The position numbers and the translations under genes are program-made. Under the pieces are notes generated by a model. That model saw nothing but the letters and a program-made list of their open reading frames with translations, was not told the origin of the DNA and searched no databases. Positions 52,002-60,693 of a stretch of 64,000 nt of DNA are shown piece by piece (position 1 is the first letter of the stretch; each line of letters opens with the position of its first letter). Source of the stretch: Erythrobacter sp. JK5 (GTDB taxonomy: Bacteria > Pseudomonadota > Alphaproteobacteria > Sphingomonadales > Sphingomonadaceae). The stretch is taken from contig NZ_CP073577.1 in assembly GCF_018205975.1 (NCBI RefSeq), forward strand, positions 1,488,001 through 1,552,000. Direction: 5' to 3'.

Positions 52002-53351
52002 ATGGCAATCACCCGCATCCTGATCGCCAATCGCGGCGAAATCGCGCTGCGCATCCATCGCGCCGCGCATGAAATGGGGATCGAAACGGTCGCAGTGCAT
52101 TCGACCGCCGATTCCGATGCGATGCATGTGCGGCTGGCGGATCGCGCCGTCTGCATCGGCCCGCCGCCTGCAGCCGAAAGCTATCTGAACCAGGCCGCGA
52201 TCATCTCCGCCGCCGAGGTGTCCGGCTGCGACGCGATCCATCCGGGCTACGGCTTCCTTTCGGAAAACGCCAAGTTCGCCGAGATCGTCGAGGCGCACGA
52301 TATTGCCTGGATCGGGCCCAAGCCCGAGCATATCCGCACGATGGGCGACAAGGTCGAAGCCAAGCGCACCGCCGGGGCATTGGGCCTGCCGCTCGTCCCC
52401 GGCTCCGATGGCGCGGTCTCCGATCCCGAAGAAGGCAAGAAAATCGCCGCGGAAATCGGCTATCCTGTGATCATCAAGGCGGCCAGCGGCGGCGGCGGCC
52501 GCGGGATGAAAGTGTGCGAGAGCGAAGACAAGCTCGCCAGTTTGATGCAGGCTGCCGGCAACGAGGCGAAGGCCGCGTTCGGTGACGCCACCGTCTATAT
52601 CGAGAAGTATCTCGGCAATCCGCGCCACATCGAATTCCAGGTGTTCGGCGATGGCGAAGGCAACGCGATCCACCTCGGCGAGCGCGATTGCTCACTCCAG
52701 CGCCGCCATCAGAAGGTGCTCGAGGAAGCGCCCTCCCCCGTCATCAGCCACGAAGACCGCATGCGTATGGGCGAGGTCTGTTCCAAGGCGATGCGCGACA
52801 TGGGCTATCGCGGGGCGGGTACGATCGAGTTCCTGTGGGAGAACGGCGAGTTCTACTTCATCGAGATGAACACCCGGCTGCAGGTCGAGCATCCGGTGAC
52901 CGAAGCGATCACGGGGGTCGATCTGGTCCGCGAACAGATCCGCATCGCGGCCGGAAAGCCGCTTTCTGTAACGCAGGACGAGATCGTGTTCTCGGGCCAC
53001 GCGATCGAATGCCGGATCAACGCCGAAGACCCCTTCACTTTCGCGCCCTCGCCCGGCGAGGTGACGTATTATCACGCGGCGGGCGGCATGCACGTGCGGG
53101 TCGATTCGGGACTGTATGCGGGCTACCGGATCCCGCCCTATTACGACAGCATGATCGCCAAGCTGATCGTCTACGGGCGCACCCGTGAAGGCTGCATCAT
53201 GCGCCTGCGCCGCGCGCTCGAGGAAATGGTGGTCGAAGGGGTCAAGACCAACATTCCGCTGCACCAGGAACTGCTGCGCCAGAACGACGTGCTGCATGGC
53301 GATTATTCGATCAAGTGGCTCGAGGAATGGCTCAAGGAGCGCGAATCATAG
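52002..53351 (+). CDS. accC: Acetyl-CoA carboxylase biotin carboxylase subunit
   Basis: ATP-grasp enzyme carboxylating biotin on AccB, 449 aa. [20 protein letters not shown] start; the ATP-binding Gly-rich loop [40 protein letters not shown], and the metal/catalytic region [20 protein letters not shown] then [14 protein letters not shown] are all intact. ATG 52002. Last gene of the aroQ-accB-accC unit. Confidence 0.98.
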   Translation: MAITRILIANRGEIALRIHRAAHEMGIETVAVHSTADSDAMHVRLADRAVCIGPPPAAESYLNQAAIISAAEVSGCDAIHPGYGFLSENAKFAEIVEAHDIAWIGPKPEHIRTMGDKVEAKRTAGALGLPLVPGSDGAVSDPEEGKKIAAEIGYPVIIKAASGGGGRGMKVCESEDKLASLMQAAGNEAKAAFGDATVYIEKYLGNPRHIEFQVFGDGEGNAIHLGERDCSLQRRHQKVLEEAPSPVISHEDRMRMGEVCSKAMRDMGYRGAGTIEFLWENGEFYFIEMNTRLQVEHPVTEAITGVDLVREQIRIAAGKPLSVTQDEIVFSGHAIECRINAEDPFTFAPSPGEVTYYHAAGGMHVRVDSGLYAGYRIPPYYDSMIAKLIVYGRTREGCIMRLRRALEEMVVEGVKTNIPLHQELLRQNDVLHGDYSIKWLEEWLKERES

Positions 53352-53843
53352 CCTGCGACGGAACGCACGGGCGTCGCCGATAAACACCGCCACCGGGTTT
53401 GTCCGGTCCGGCCTCGAAGACCTCGGCTGGCAGTTCATCACGCTGGTGCGAAAGATGGATCGGCGGGCGAGAAGAGCCGCTGGCTGACCGCGAGGAATGG
53501 TGTGCAGACCGCCGGGCTTTCTCGGTCGCAAGAACCCGATACCGACGCCAACCCGCGCGCCGCCCCGCTGGCCACGTCCTTTCTTGCGGCTGGCGCGGCG
53601 GGATGCCGCGGCGGGTCGGATGAGGAATTGTTACTATTCCCCTGTCCGTGCGAGCGGAAAGGCGATCGCCGTAGCCGCGTCCTTGCCCGAACCTGCTTTC
53701 GAACGACCGCGTGGCCACAACGAGTGTTACTTGGATAACACAGCTGCCGCGCAAATTCCTCCGCTCCGCCATCGCCGATATGTTCCGAACCCCGAAAAGG
53801 CGTAGAATCCCGCCATCATAGTCTCATGGTTGGGAGAGAATTC
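53352..53843. other. Intergenic region without a convincing gene
   Basis: About 490 bases between accC and the second TonB-dependent receptor. Short frames on both strands show no ribosome site, signal peptide or family motif. The plus-strand stretch 53622-53640 (AGGAATTGTTACTATTCC) is AT-rich against its surroundings and could be a promoter or regulator site, but nothing specific can be named. Confidence 0.4.
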
Positions 53844-56240
53844 ATGAGTAACGGGATCGTATCCAAGTCGACCGTCTTGCGCGCCGCTTTGCTGGTCGGC
53901 TGCGCGCCTGTGCTGTTCGCCACCCCCGCATGGGCACAAGACGGCGAGACCGACGACCAGGCGGAAGCTTCGGGCAACGTCATCATAGTCACCGCGACCA
54001 AGCGGGATTCGACCATTCAGGACGTGCCGTTTTCGATCAACGCGCAGACCCAGGAAGACATCCAGCGCTCCGGCGCCGGCACGCTCGAAGACCTGTCGCG
54101 CAATGTCGCCGGTCTCTCGATCCAGAACCTCGGCCCGGGCCAGAGCCAGGTTTCGGTCCGCGGGGTTTCCGCTGGGCAGGTCGTGCGCGATCAGCCGGGC
54201 GTGAAGGAACAGGTCGGCATCTATCTCGATGAATCGGTGATTTCGCTGTCGCTGTTCACCCCCGATCTCGACCTGTTCGATCTCAACCGCGTCGAAACGC
54301 TGCGCGGTCCGCAGGGAACGCTGTTCGGATCGGGTTCGGTCGGCGGCACCATCCGCTACATCACCAACCAGCCGGAAATCGGCGTGACCGAAGGGCAGGT
54401 CGAGGGCAATCTCAACCTCGTCGACGGCGACGATATCGGCTGGCACATGAAGGGCGCGATCAACGTGCCGCTGGGCGACAACGCGGCGATCCGCGCGGTC
54501 GGTTACTACACCCAGTATGCCGGGTTCATCAACGCGATCGGCCCGGCCGGCGGCGAGGACGTGAACGATGGCGAGCGCTACGGCGGCCGCATCGCGTTCA
54601 AGCTCGACACCGGCGAAGGGTTCAGCATCACGCCTCGCGTGATCTACCAGAAGGTCAAGGCCAACGGCTTCAACCGGCAGGAAATCTTCAACCTGTACGC
54701 CAACCCCTTCACCATCCCGACCACGGTCTTCGACGAACGCGAGCAATATCTGCTGCTGCGCGAAGCGTTCGAGGATGAAACCCTGATCGCCGACATGGTG
54801 GTCGAGGCCGAACTTGGCGGGGTGATCCTGACGTCGGTCAGCTCGTTCACCAGCCGCGACATCCTCGTCAGTCGCGATGCCAGCGCGCTAACCGGCTCGG
54901 TTTCTGTCGATCTCGGCTATCCCGACGCGGCGGTGAACCTGCCTTCGAACCTGCGCGACACCACCGATCTGGAATCGCTGACGCAGGAAGTCCGCCTGTC
55001 CTCGAATTACGACAGCCCGCTGCAGTGGGTCATCGGCGGGTTCTATTCGGACACCGACCGGTTCTATCGCCAGCGTCTGCCCACTCCGGGCTACGCGGCG
55101 GCGACCGATGCGACGCTCGGCGCAGGCACCTCGGCGGCGGTCGCGAACGGGTTCGCCAACCTCGATTCTCCGTTCAATTCGGACCTGCCTTACAATATCG
55201 AGCAGCTCGCGATTTTCGGTGAGGCGACCTGGTCGATCAACGATCGTTTCGACGTGACGCTGGGCGGGCGATACTACGATTTCGAGGAAGTGCGCACGAT
55301 CACCACCGGCGGCCTGTTCGCCAACGGCGATTCCGGCCAGGTCGACCGCACCAGCTCGGACGGGGTGAGCCCGCGCGTGCTGCTGAGCTACGATGTGACC
55401 GACAGCGTCACGCTCAACGCGCAGGCTTCGAAAGGCTTCCGCCTCGGCGGGGTCAACGATCCGCTCAACGTGCCGCTGTGCAACGCGCAGGATCTCGCGC
55501 TGTTCGGCGGGTTCCAGGACTACAACGACGAAACCCTGTGGAACTACGAAATCGGGGCCAAGGCCTCGGGCAACGGCTTCTACGCAAACGTCGCCGGGTT
55601 CTACAATGATATCAAGGACCTGCAGGTTACTCTGGACGCCGGCAGCTGCTCGTCGCGGATCGTCTTCAACGTCGAGGAGGCGCATACGCTCGGTTTCGAG
55701 GTCGAAGTCGGGCTATCGCCGATGGCGGGTCTCGACCTGGTGTTCTCGGGCAGCTGGGTCGAAGCCGAATTCGACACCACCCTGCCCGGCGCGCTGACTG
55801 CGGCGACCGGCATTCGCGAAGGCAACCGGCTGCCGTCGGTGCCCGAATTCCAGTTCTCGGCAACCGGCAGCTACGAATGGCCGATTTCCGACACGGCGGA
55901 TGCCTTCATCTCCGCCAGCTATTCGCATGTCGGCAGCCGCTTCACCCAGCCTGCAGACCAGGAGAACAACCCGCGCACGTTCGTTTCCAACCTGCCGTTC
56001 AACGGGGCGACGGGCAACGCCGGAACCACGGTCGACCTGCTGCTGCCGTCCTACGACATCGTCAACCTGTCGGCGGGGATCGATATGGAGAACGGCCTGT
56101 CGTTCCAGATCTACGCCAACAACATCTTCGACGAGAATGCGCTGCTCAGCTTCGATCGCGAACGCGGCGGCCGGGCACGGCTGGCCTACCAGACCAACCA
56201 GCCGCGCACCTTCGGCGTGACGGCGCGCAAGAGCTTCTGA
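53844..56240 (+). CDS. TonB-dependent receptor
   Basis: Outer membrane receptor of 798 aa. Signal peptide LRAALLVGCAPVLFATPAWA; TonB box region NVIIVTATKRDSTIQDVPFS; plug domain with LEDLSRNVAGLSIQNLGPGQ and LNRVETLRGPQGTLFGSGSV then GGTIRYITNQPE. The barrel ends NQPRTFGVTARKSF with a terminal Phe. The 'VTATKR...QDVP' plug type is widespread in sphingomonads for diverse small substrates. ATG 53844 has GAGAG upstream; an in-frame ATG at 53826 is less likely. A strong terminator follows. Confidence 0.93.
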   Translation: MSNGIVSKSTVLRAALLVGCAPVLFATPAWAQDGETDDQAEASGNVIIVTATKRDSTIQDVPFSINAQTQEDIQRSGAGTLEDLSRNVAGLSIQNLGPGQSQVSVRGVSAGQVVRDQPGVKEQVGIYLDESVISLSLFTPDLDLFDLNRVETLRGPQGTLFGSGSVGGTIRYITNQPEIGVTEGQVEGNLNLVDGDDIGWHMKGAINVPLGDNAAIRAVGYYTQYAGFINAIGPAGGEDVNDGERYGGRIAFKLDTGEGFSITPRVIYQKVKANGFNRQEIFNLYANPFTIPTTVFDEREQYLLLREAFEDETLIADMVVEAELGGVILTSVSSFTSRDILVSRDASALTGSVSVDLGYPDAAVNLPSNLRDTTDLESLTQEVRLSSNYDSPLQWVIGGFYSDTDRFYRQRLPTPGYAAATDATLGAGTSAAVANGFANLDSPFNSDLPYNIEQLAIFGEATWSINDRFDVTLGGRYYDFEEVRTITTGGLFANGDSGQVDRTSSDGVSPRVLLSYDVTDSVTLNAQASKGFRLGGVNDPLNVPLCNAQDLALFGGFQDYNDETLWNYEIGAKASGNGFYANVAGFYNDIKDLQVTLDAGSCSSRIVFNVEEAHTLGFEVEVGLSPMAGLDLVFSGSWVEAEFDTTLPGALTAATGIREGNRLPSVPEFQFSATGSYEWPISDTADAFISASYSHVGSRFTQPADQENNPRTFVSNLPFNGATGNAGTTVDLLLPSYDIVNLSAGIDMENGLSFQIYANNIFDENALLSFDRERGGRARLAYQTNQPRTFGVTARKSF

Positions 56241-56275
56241 CGCCCGCAGACAGGGCGGCGCGGAAAGCCGACGAG

Positions 56276-56306
56276 AAAGGGCGGGCCTTCGCGGTCCGCC
56301 CTTTTT
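56276..56306 (+). terminator. Rho-independent terminator of the second TonB receptor gene
   Basis: AAAGGGCGG (56276-56284) pairs with CCGCCCTTT (56296-56304), followed by further T, 36 bases after the receptor stop. The A-rich start of the stem would also serve the convergent GFA gene, so it may work in both directions. Confidence 0.85.
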
Positions 56307-56345
56307 CTTGCCTGTCGATGCGGGCTGCGCATCCGGGCGCACGCA

Positions 56346-56795
56346 TCAATCGAATGTGAAACCGGCCGCTTTCGCTTCGGCGACGATCTCCGGCCCGGTC
56401 TTCATCGGAGTGTCCTGCGCGAGATCGTACCAGTCTTGCTTTTCGTCGACGAAGATCTGGTGCTTGATCGGCAAGCCTGCCGGCAGGTCGTCGAACAACC
56501 CGGTCAGGAATGTCCGCGCGCCGGTGGGCTTGAACCGGTACCACAGGTTGCTGCCGCATTTCGTGCAGAACGCGCGTTCGGCCCACTCGCTCGAATCGTA
56601 GGTCGTGATGCTGTCTTCGCCGGTCAGCGAAAATCCGTCGCTCTCGATCCCGGCATACATCGATCCCCCCCATCGCGCGCACATCGTGCAGTGGCAGACA
56701 TCGACCTCGCGATGCGCGCCCGTCAGCGTGATGCCCACCGCGCCGCACAGGCAGCGGCCTTCGAGCGGCCGGTCGAGCCGCTCGACTTCGCTCAC
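56346..56795 (-). CDS. GFA family (glutathione-dependent formaldehyde-activating-like) zinc protein
   Basis: A 149-aa GFA/CENP-V domain protein. The zinc ligands are in GRCLCGAVGITLTG (C-x-C), VCHCTMCARWGGSM (C-x-C-x2-C) and FCTKCGSNLWYRFKP (C-x2-C). The family includes glutathione adduct and methylmercury-type binding proteins and demethylase-like enzymes; the function here is not assignable. The start is GTG 56795, overlapping the Lrp stop (GTGA), so it is translationally coupled to the regulator. Confidence 0.85.
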   Translation of the reverse strand: MSEVERLDRPLEGRCLCGAVGITLTGAHREVDVCHCTMCARWGGSMYAGIESDGFSLTGEDSITTYDSSEWAERAFCTKCGSNLWYRFKPTGARTFLTGLFDDLPAGLPIKHQIFVDEKQDWYDLAQDTPMKTGPEIVAEAKAAGFTFD

Positions 56796-57253
56796 AGCGG
56801 GACGCCGGGTTCGTGCTTGGCGGTGCGGATCGTCAGCGACGTCTTGACGCTGTCGACATTGGGAGCGGGGGTCAGCTTGCTGGTCAGGAATTCCTGAAAG
56901 CTCTGCAGGTCCTTGCTCACGATCTTGAGGATGAAATCGATTTCGCCGTTGAGCATGTGCACTTCGCGCACCTCGGGCAGTTCGCGCATCGCCTCTTCGA
57001 ATTCGCGCAGCGCGCTTTCCGCCTGGCTCTTCAGGCTCACCATCGCGAACACGGTGATGGCAAAGCCCAGCTTCGAGGGGTCGAGATCGGCGTGGTAGCC
57101 GCGGATCACGCCGTCTTCCTCGAGCCCGCGCACCCGGCGCAGACAGGGCGGCGCAGTCAGCCCGACGCGTTGCGCCAGCTCGACATTGGTTACACGCCCT
57201 TCGGCTTGCAATTCTGCCAGCAGGCGTTTGTCGATATCGTCGAGGTTGGCCAT
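56792..57253 (-). CDS. Lrp/AsnC family transcriptional regulator
   Basis: A 153-aa regulator. The N-terminal winged HTH is DIDKRLLAELQAEGRVTNVE then LAQRVGLTAPPCLRRVRGLE; the C-terminal RAM domain has EVREVHMLNGEIDFILKIVS. ATG 57253 (MANLDDIDKR) is preferred over 57274. Coupled to the GFA gene and divergent from the histidine-kinase gene at 57461; the gap 57254-57460 contains AT-rich stretches (GAACAATATTATTATG near 57308) that could bind the regulator. Effector likely an amino acid, by family. Confidence 0.9.
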   Translation of the reverse strand: MANLDDIDKRLLAELQAEGRVTNVELAQRVGLTAPPCLRRVRGLEEDGVIRGYHADLDPSKLGFAITVFAMVSLKSQAESALREFEEAMRELPEVREVHMLNGEIDFILKIVSKDLQSFQEFLTSKLTPAPNVDSVKTSLTIRTAKHEPGVPL

Positions 57254-57460
57254 ACTTCGCCCGCTCCGCAACAAAAGAACGAAAGAACATGCTCACAGAA
57301 GCGCGCGCATGAACAATATTATTATGTCTGCCAGCAATTGTCCCGCTTTGCAACGCACTCCAAGTGATGCGCTGTGACAAACACGCCGGACTGGTATGGC
57401 ACCATCGAGACGCTCTGCGCTGTGCGGAGCGACAGCGCCTGCCCCGAGGTAACTGCCTGA

Positions 57461-59203
57461 ATGTTCTTCGACGATCGCCTTGCTACCGTGTTGCGCCAGC
57501 GCGGCGACAGCGAGGCGGGCGCACGCACGCAGTTCAGGCAGTTGCTCGATATCCTGGGGAATCGCAAATACGGGCGCGATCACAGCCTGATCGCGGCCGC
57601 GTGGCTGCGGATGGACGCGCTGGCGGATCGTCTCCCGCCGCACGAGCGCGCGGCGATGATCCGCGAGCCGGGCTGGCGGTTCCGCAACGCCGATCTTGCT
57701 GCGCATCTCGCCGATTTCGAACCGGAAGTGGCCTCGGCTGCGCTCAACCGCGCCAATCTGTCGGCGGAGGACTGGACCGCGCTGATCCCCCGCCTGCCGG
57801 TGCGCGCGCGCGGATTCCTGCGGCTGCGCAAGGATTTGCCGGTCGATGTCGAATCGCTGCTGAACCGGCTGGGAGTCTACGATCGTGGCCTGCCCGCTCC
57901 GGGCGTGTCCGAACCGGCGGTGCTCGACCTGACCGAGGCGATTGCCGACGAAGACCAGCCGGCGAACGATCGGCAAGAGCCGGTGATCGATACTGTGTCC
58001 CCGGCTCGTGAAGACCCGGTCGAAAGCGGCCGCAGCGAAATCTCGGCGCTGGTGGAGCGAATCGCGCAATTCCGCCGCACCCGCGATGCCGAAACCGCCG
58101 ATGCCGAGCTTTCGCCCCGCCTCCCGCTGGAGGATGACGCTGCGCCGATCGACCGGCGGATTGCCGGGTTCGGGTTTGCCGCCGACGCCGCCGGACGGAT
58201 CGAATGGGCCGATTCCGAAGTGGCGGCGATGGTGATCGGCATCCGGCTCGCGGCACCGCGCACGCTCGGCGAGGATGTGCGGCGGAGCGCGCTCGACCGG
58301 GCATTTGCCCGGCGTCAGCCGATCGTGCAGGCCGCCACGCAATTGTCCGGTGCCAGCGCGATCGCGGGCGACTGGATTGTCGATGCCCAGCCGCGTTTTA
58401 CCGAGGATGGCAATTTCGCCGGATATGTCGGGCGCTTCTTGCGCCAGTCGGCAGCGAACGATGCAAGCGCGAGCCGCGCCGCGCGCGAGGCCGACCGCAT
58501 CCGGCAATTGCTCCACGAACTGCGCACCCCGATCACCGCGGTGCAGGGCTATGCCGAAGTGATCCAGCAGCAATTGTTCGGCCCCGCCCCGCACGAATAC
58601 CGCGCCCTGGCTGCCGCGATCGCCGCCGATGCCGCGCACATCCTCGCCGGGTTCGAGGAACTCGACCGGCTCGCCAAGCTCGAAACCGGGGTCGCGGAAA
58701 TGGAACCCGGGGATGTCGACCTGGCCGATCTGGTTGCGCGCACCGTGGGCCAGCTTGCGCCGGTTCTCGCCCCGCGAATGGCGGGCATCGAGCTGCTGCT
58801 GGAAGCGGACGGACAGGCGCGCGTCGCGATCGATCCGGACGAAGCGGAGGCGCTGGTCTGGCGATTGCTCGCGACCCTGGGAGGCGGGTGCGCTTCGGGC
58901 GAGATGCTGACCTGCACCCTCGCGGTCGAAGGCGGCGTGGTGCGGCTCGCCTGCGATCTGCCGGCCCAGCTGATCGGCGAAGAAAGCATCTTCTCGGCCG
59001 AAGCGAGGCCGGTTGCGGGCAGCGTCAATGCCGGTCCGTTCGGCGCCGGGTTCACCCTGCGCCTGGCCCGTGCGGAAGCCCGCGCGGCGGGCGGCTCGCT
59101 GGTTCAGGACAGCGATCAGGTGATCGTGCTGCTGCCGCTCTTGACCGCTGCTGGCGGCCTGCCTAGCGACAGAGGCGGATGCGAAGCAGGCGGGGAGGCC
59201 TGA
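57461..59203 (+). CDS. Soluble histidine kinase with degenerate ATPase domain
   Basis: A 580-aa protein without TM segments. Residues 1-330 match no sensor I recognise. His352 sits in a canonical HisKA motif (IRQLLHELRTPITAVQGYAE). The following ATPase-like region (about 430-570) keeps GAGFTLRLARAEARAAGGSL at the G2 position, but a proper N-box (NxxxNA) and G1 (DxGxG) are not visible, so it may not bind ATP and could act as a regulator or phosphotransfer protein like DivL/HisKA-only types. ATG 57461. Divergent from the Lrp gene; a polysaccharide deacetylase gene follows 83 bases later. Confidence 0.8.
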   Translation: MFFDDRLATVLRQRGDSEAGARTQFRQLLDILGNRKYGRDHSLIAAAWLRMDALADRLPPHERAAMIREPGWRFRNADLAAHLADFEPEVASAALNRANLSAEDWTALIPRLPVRARGFLRLRKDLPVDVESLLNRLGVYDRGLPAPGVSEPAVLDLTEAIADEDQPANDRQEPVIDTVSPAREDPVESGRSEISALVERIAQFRRTRDAETADAELSPRLPLEDDAAPIDRRIAGFGFAADAAGRIEWADSEVAAMVIGIRLAAPRTLGEDVRRSALDRAFARRQPIVQAATQLSGASAIAGDWIVDAQPRFTEDGNFAGYVGRFLRQSAANDASASRAAREADRIRQLLHELRTPITAVQGYAEVIQQQLFGPAPHEYRALAAAIAADAAHILAGFEELDRLAKLETGVAEMEPGDVDLADLVARTVGQLAPVLAPRMAGIELLLEADGQARVAIDPDEAEALVWRLLATLGGGCASGEMLTCTLAVEGGVVRLACDLPAQLIGEESIFSAEARPVAGSVNAGPFGAGFTLRLARAEARAAGGSLVQDSDQVIVLLPLLTAAGGLPSDRGGCEAGGEA

Positions 59204-59286
59204 AACGCCTCCCGAGGGATCACATCGCTGCGGCGCCGCAAAACGAGCGGCGGATCGGCGATCCAGCAAAGGGGGGAAGCCGCGCT

Positions 59287-60306
59287 GTGACCGGCTCGAT
59301 GCTCATTCCGCCCGATCGCAAGGCGCTGGCGGGCTTCGCCAGCGGTTTCGGTCAGAAAGTGCTGCTGACGGTCGACACCGAAGAGGAATTCGACTGGGAA
59401 GCGCCGTTTCGCCGCGACGGCCATGGACTGAAGCATGTCGGCGAGATCGCCCGGTTCCAGAGCTTTTGCGAGGATATCGGAGCGCGTCCCGTCTACCTCG
59501 TGGACTGGCCGATCGCGAGCGACCCGCGGGCGGTCGACATCATCGGCGATGCGGTGCAGCGCGGGGCGGCGGAGGTCGGGGTGCAATTGCATCCCTGGGT
59601 CAACCCGCCTTTCGATGAAGAGGTCAATACCCGCAATTCCTATGCCGGAAACCTGCCGCAAGCGCTCGAAGCGGCGAAATTCACGCAGCTGCGCGACCTG
59701 ATCGAGAGCGCTTTCGGCACCGCTCCGCTGATCTACCGGGCTGGTCGCTACGGCCTCGGCCCGCACACCGCCGACATGCTGAGGCAGGCGGGCATAGCGA
59801 TCGACACTTCGGTCCGTACGCTGTTCAATTACTCGCACCAGCACGGCCCCGATTACAGCCGCCACCCGCCCGCGCCCTACTGGGTCGACGAAGCGCGCGA
59901 ACTGCTCGAACTGCCGGTCACGACGGTCTACTGGGGCATCCTGCGCCAGCTCGGCATTCCGCTGCAGCGAATCCAGCGCCATATTCCGACCTTCTACGCT
60001 GCATTTTCGAAGCTTCGCCTGCTTGAACGCATCGCACTCACACCAGAGGACGTGACCGCCGAGGAGGCGATACGCGGCATCGACATCGCGCTCGATCTCG
60101 AACTGCCGGTGCTGGTGCTGTCGTTTCACAGCCCCACGCTGGCCCCCGGCTTCACGCCCTATGCCGCTAGCCAGGACGACGTCGAGCGCCTCTATGACTG
60201 GTTCCGGCAGGTCTATGCCTATCTCGGCACGCGCGGGGTGCGCTCGACCACGGTTTCTGAAATCGTCGATGCGACGAAAAGCCAGCCCGGCACCGCGCCC
60301 GTCTGA
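59287..60306 (+). CDS. Polysaccharide deacetylase family protein
   Basis: NodB-fold protein, 339 aa. VLLTVDTEEEFDWEAPFRRD carries the catalytic/metal Asp region (TVDTEE), VQLHPWVNPP and YRAGRYGLGPHTADM follow, and VLSFHSPTLAPGFTPY gives a metal-binding His. This set matches the WalW-like deacetylases often found with exopolysaccharide genes; no such cluster is nearby. The start is GTG 59287 with GGGGGGAAG upstream; ATG 59299 is an alternative. Follows the histidine-kinase gene. Confidence 0.82.
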   Translation: MTGSMLIPPDRKALAGFASGFGQKVLLTVDTEEEFDWEAPFRRDGHGLKHVGEIARFQSFCEDIGARPVYLVDWPIASDPRAVDIIGDAVQRGAAEVGVQLHPWVNPPFDEEVNTRNSYAGNLPQALEAAKFTQLRDLIESAFGTAPLIYRAGRYGLGPHTADMLRQAGIAIDTSVRTLFNYSHQHGPDYSRHPPAPYWVDEARELLELPVTTVYWGILRQLGIPLQRIQRHIPTFYAAFSKLRLLERIALTPEDVTAEEAIRGIDIALDLELPVLVLSFHSPTLAPGFTPYAASQDDVERLYDWFRQVYAYLGTRGVRSTTVSEIVDATKSQPGTAPV

Positions 60307-60367
60307 ACGCTTGTTTCCGCCCGATGCACGCTGTAGGGGGCGGGTCCGTCTCGCCGTCGATCCGGAC

Positions 60368-60440
60368 GGGCCTGTAGCTCAGCGGTTAGAGCTGGCCGCT
60401 CATAACGGCTAGGTCGCGGGTTCGAATCCTGCCGGGCCCA
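60368..60440 (+). tRNA. tRNA-Ile (anticodon CAT, lysidine type)
   Basis: GGGCCTG pairs with CGGGCCC; the anticodon arm GCCGCTCATAACGGC has anticodon CAT; the T-arm is GCGGGTTCGAATCCTGC. The overall sequence resembles bacterial tRNA-Ile2, whose CAU is modified to read AUA, more than elongator Met. The 3' CCA is not encoded (CCG follows the discriminator A). Confidence 0.85.
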
Positions 60441-60468
60441 CCGGCGGCGGTGACGGGCATACCGATGT

Positions 60469-60545
60469 CGGGGAGTGGCGCAGCCTGGTAGCGCACCTGT
60501 TTTGGGTACAGGGGGTCGCTGGTTCGAATCCAGTCTCCCCGACCA
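60469..60545 (+). tRNA. tRNA-Pro (anticodon TGG)
   Basis: A 77-nt tRNA with encoded CCA. CGGGGAG pairs with CTCCCCG; the D-arm is GCGCAGCCTGGTAGCGC; the anticodon arm CCTGTTTTGGGTACAGG has anticodon TGG; the T-arm is CTGGTTCGAATCCAG. It lies 28 bases after tRNA-Ile. The D- and T-arms are identical to those of tRNA-Pro(GGG) at 47237. Confidence 0.95.
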
Positions 60546-60693
60546 TCGGTATCGACCCTCCCGGCCCGGCGCGAAGGGTTTTTCCGCGCGCGCCGTCTTC
60601 TTCATGCCCGCGACAATTCGCGACGCGCCGCAGCGTGACATCGCCGGTCCGGCGAGTCATGATCGCGCGCAGCAGGAGAACCGGAAGACCAGC

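Noticed and set aside
53332..53772. 146-aa minus-strand frame and short plus-strand frames after accC
   Set aside because: Composition is that of non-coding GC-rich sequence; no start signal or motif.
57293..59269. 658-aa minus-strand open frame
   Set aside because: It is antisense to the histidine-kinase gene; composition is Arg/Ala/Gly-rich with no recognisable domain.
60368..60545. tRNA cluster as an integration site of a genomic island
   Set aside because: No integrase, direct repeat of a tRNA 3' end or composition shift was found on either side.
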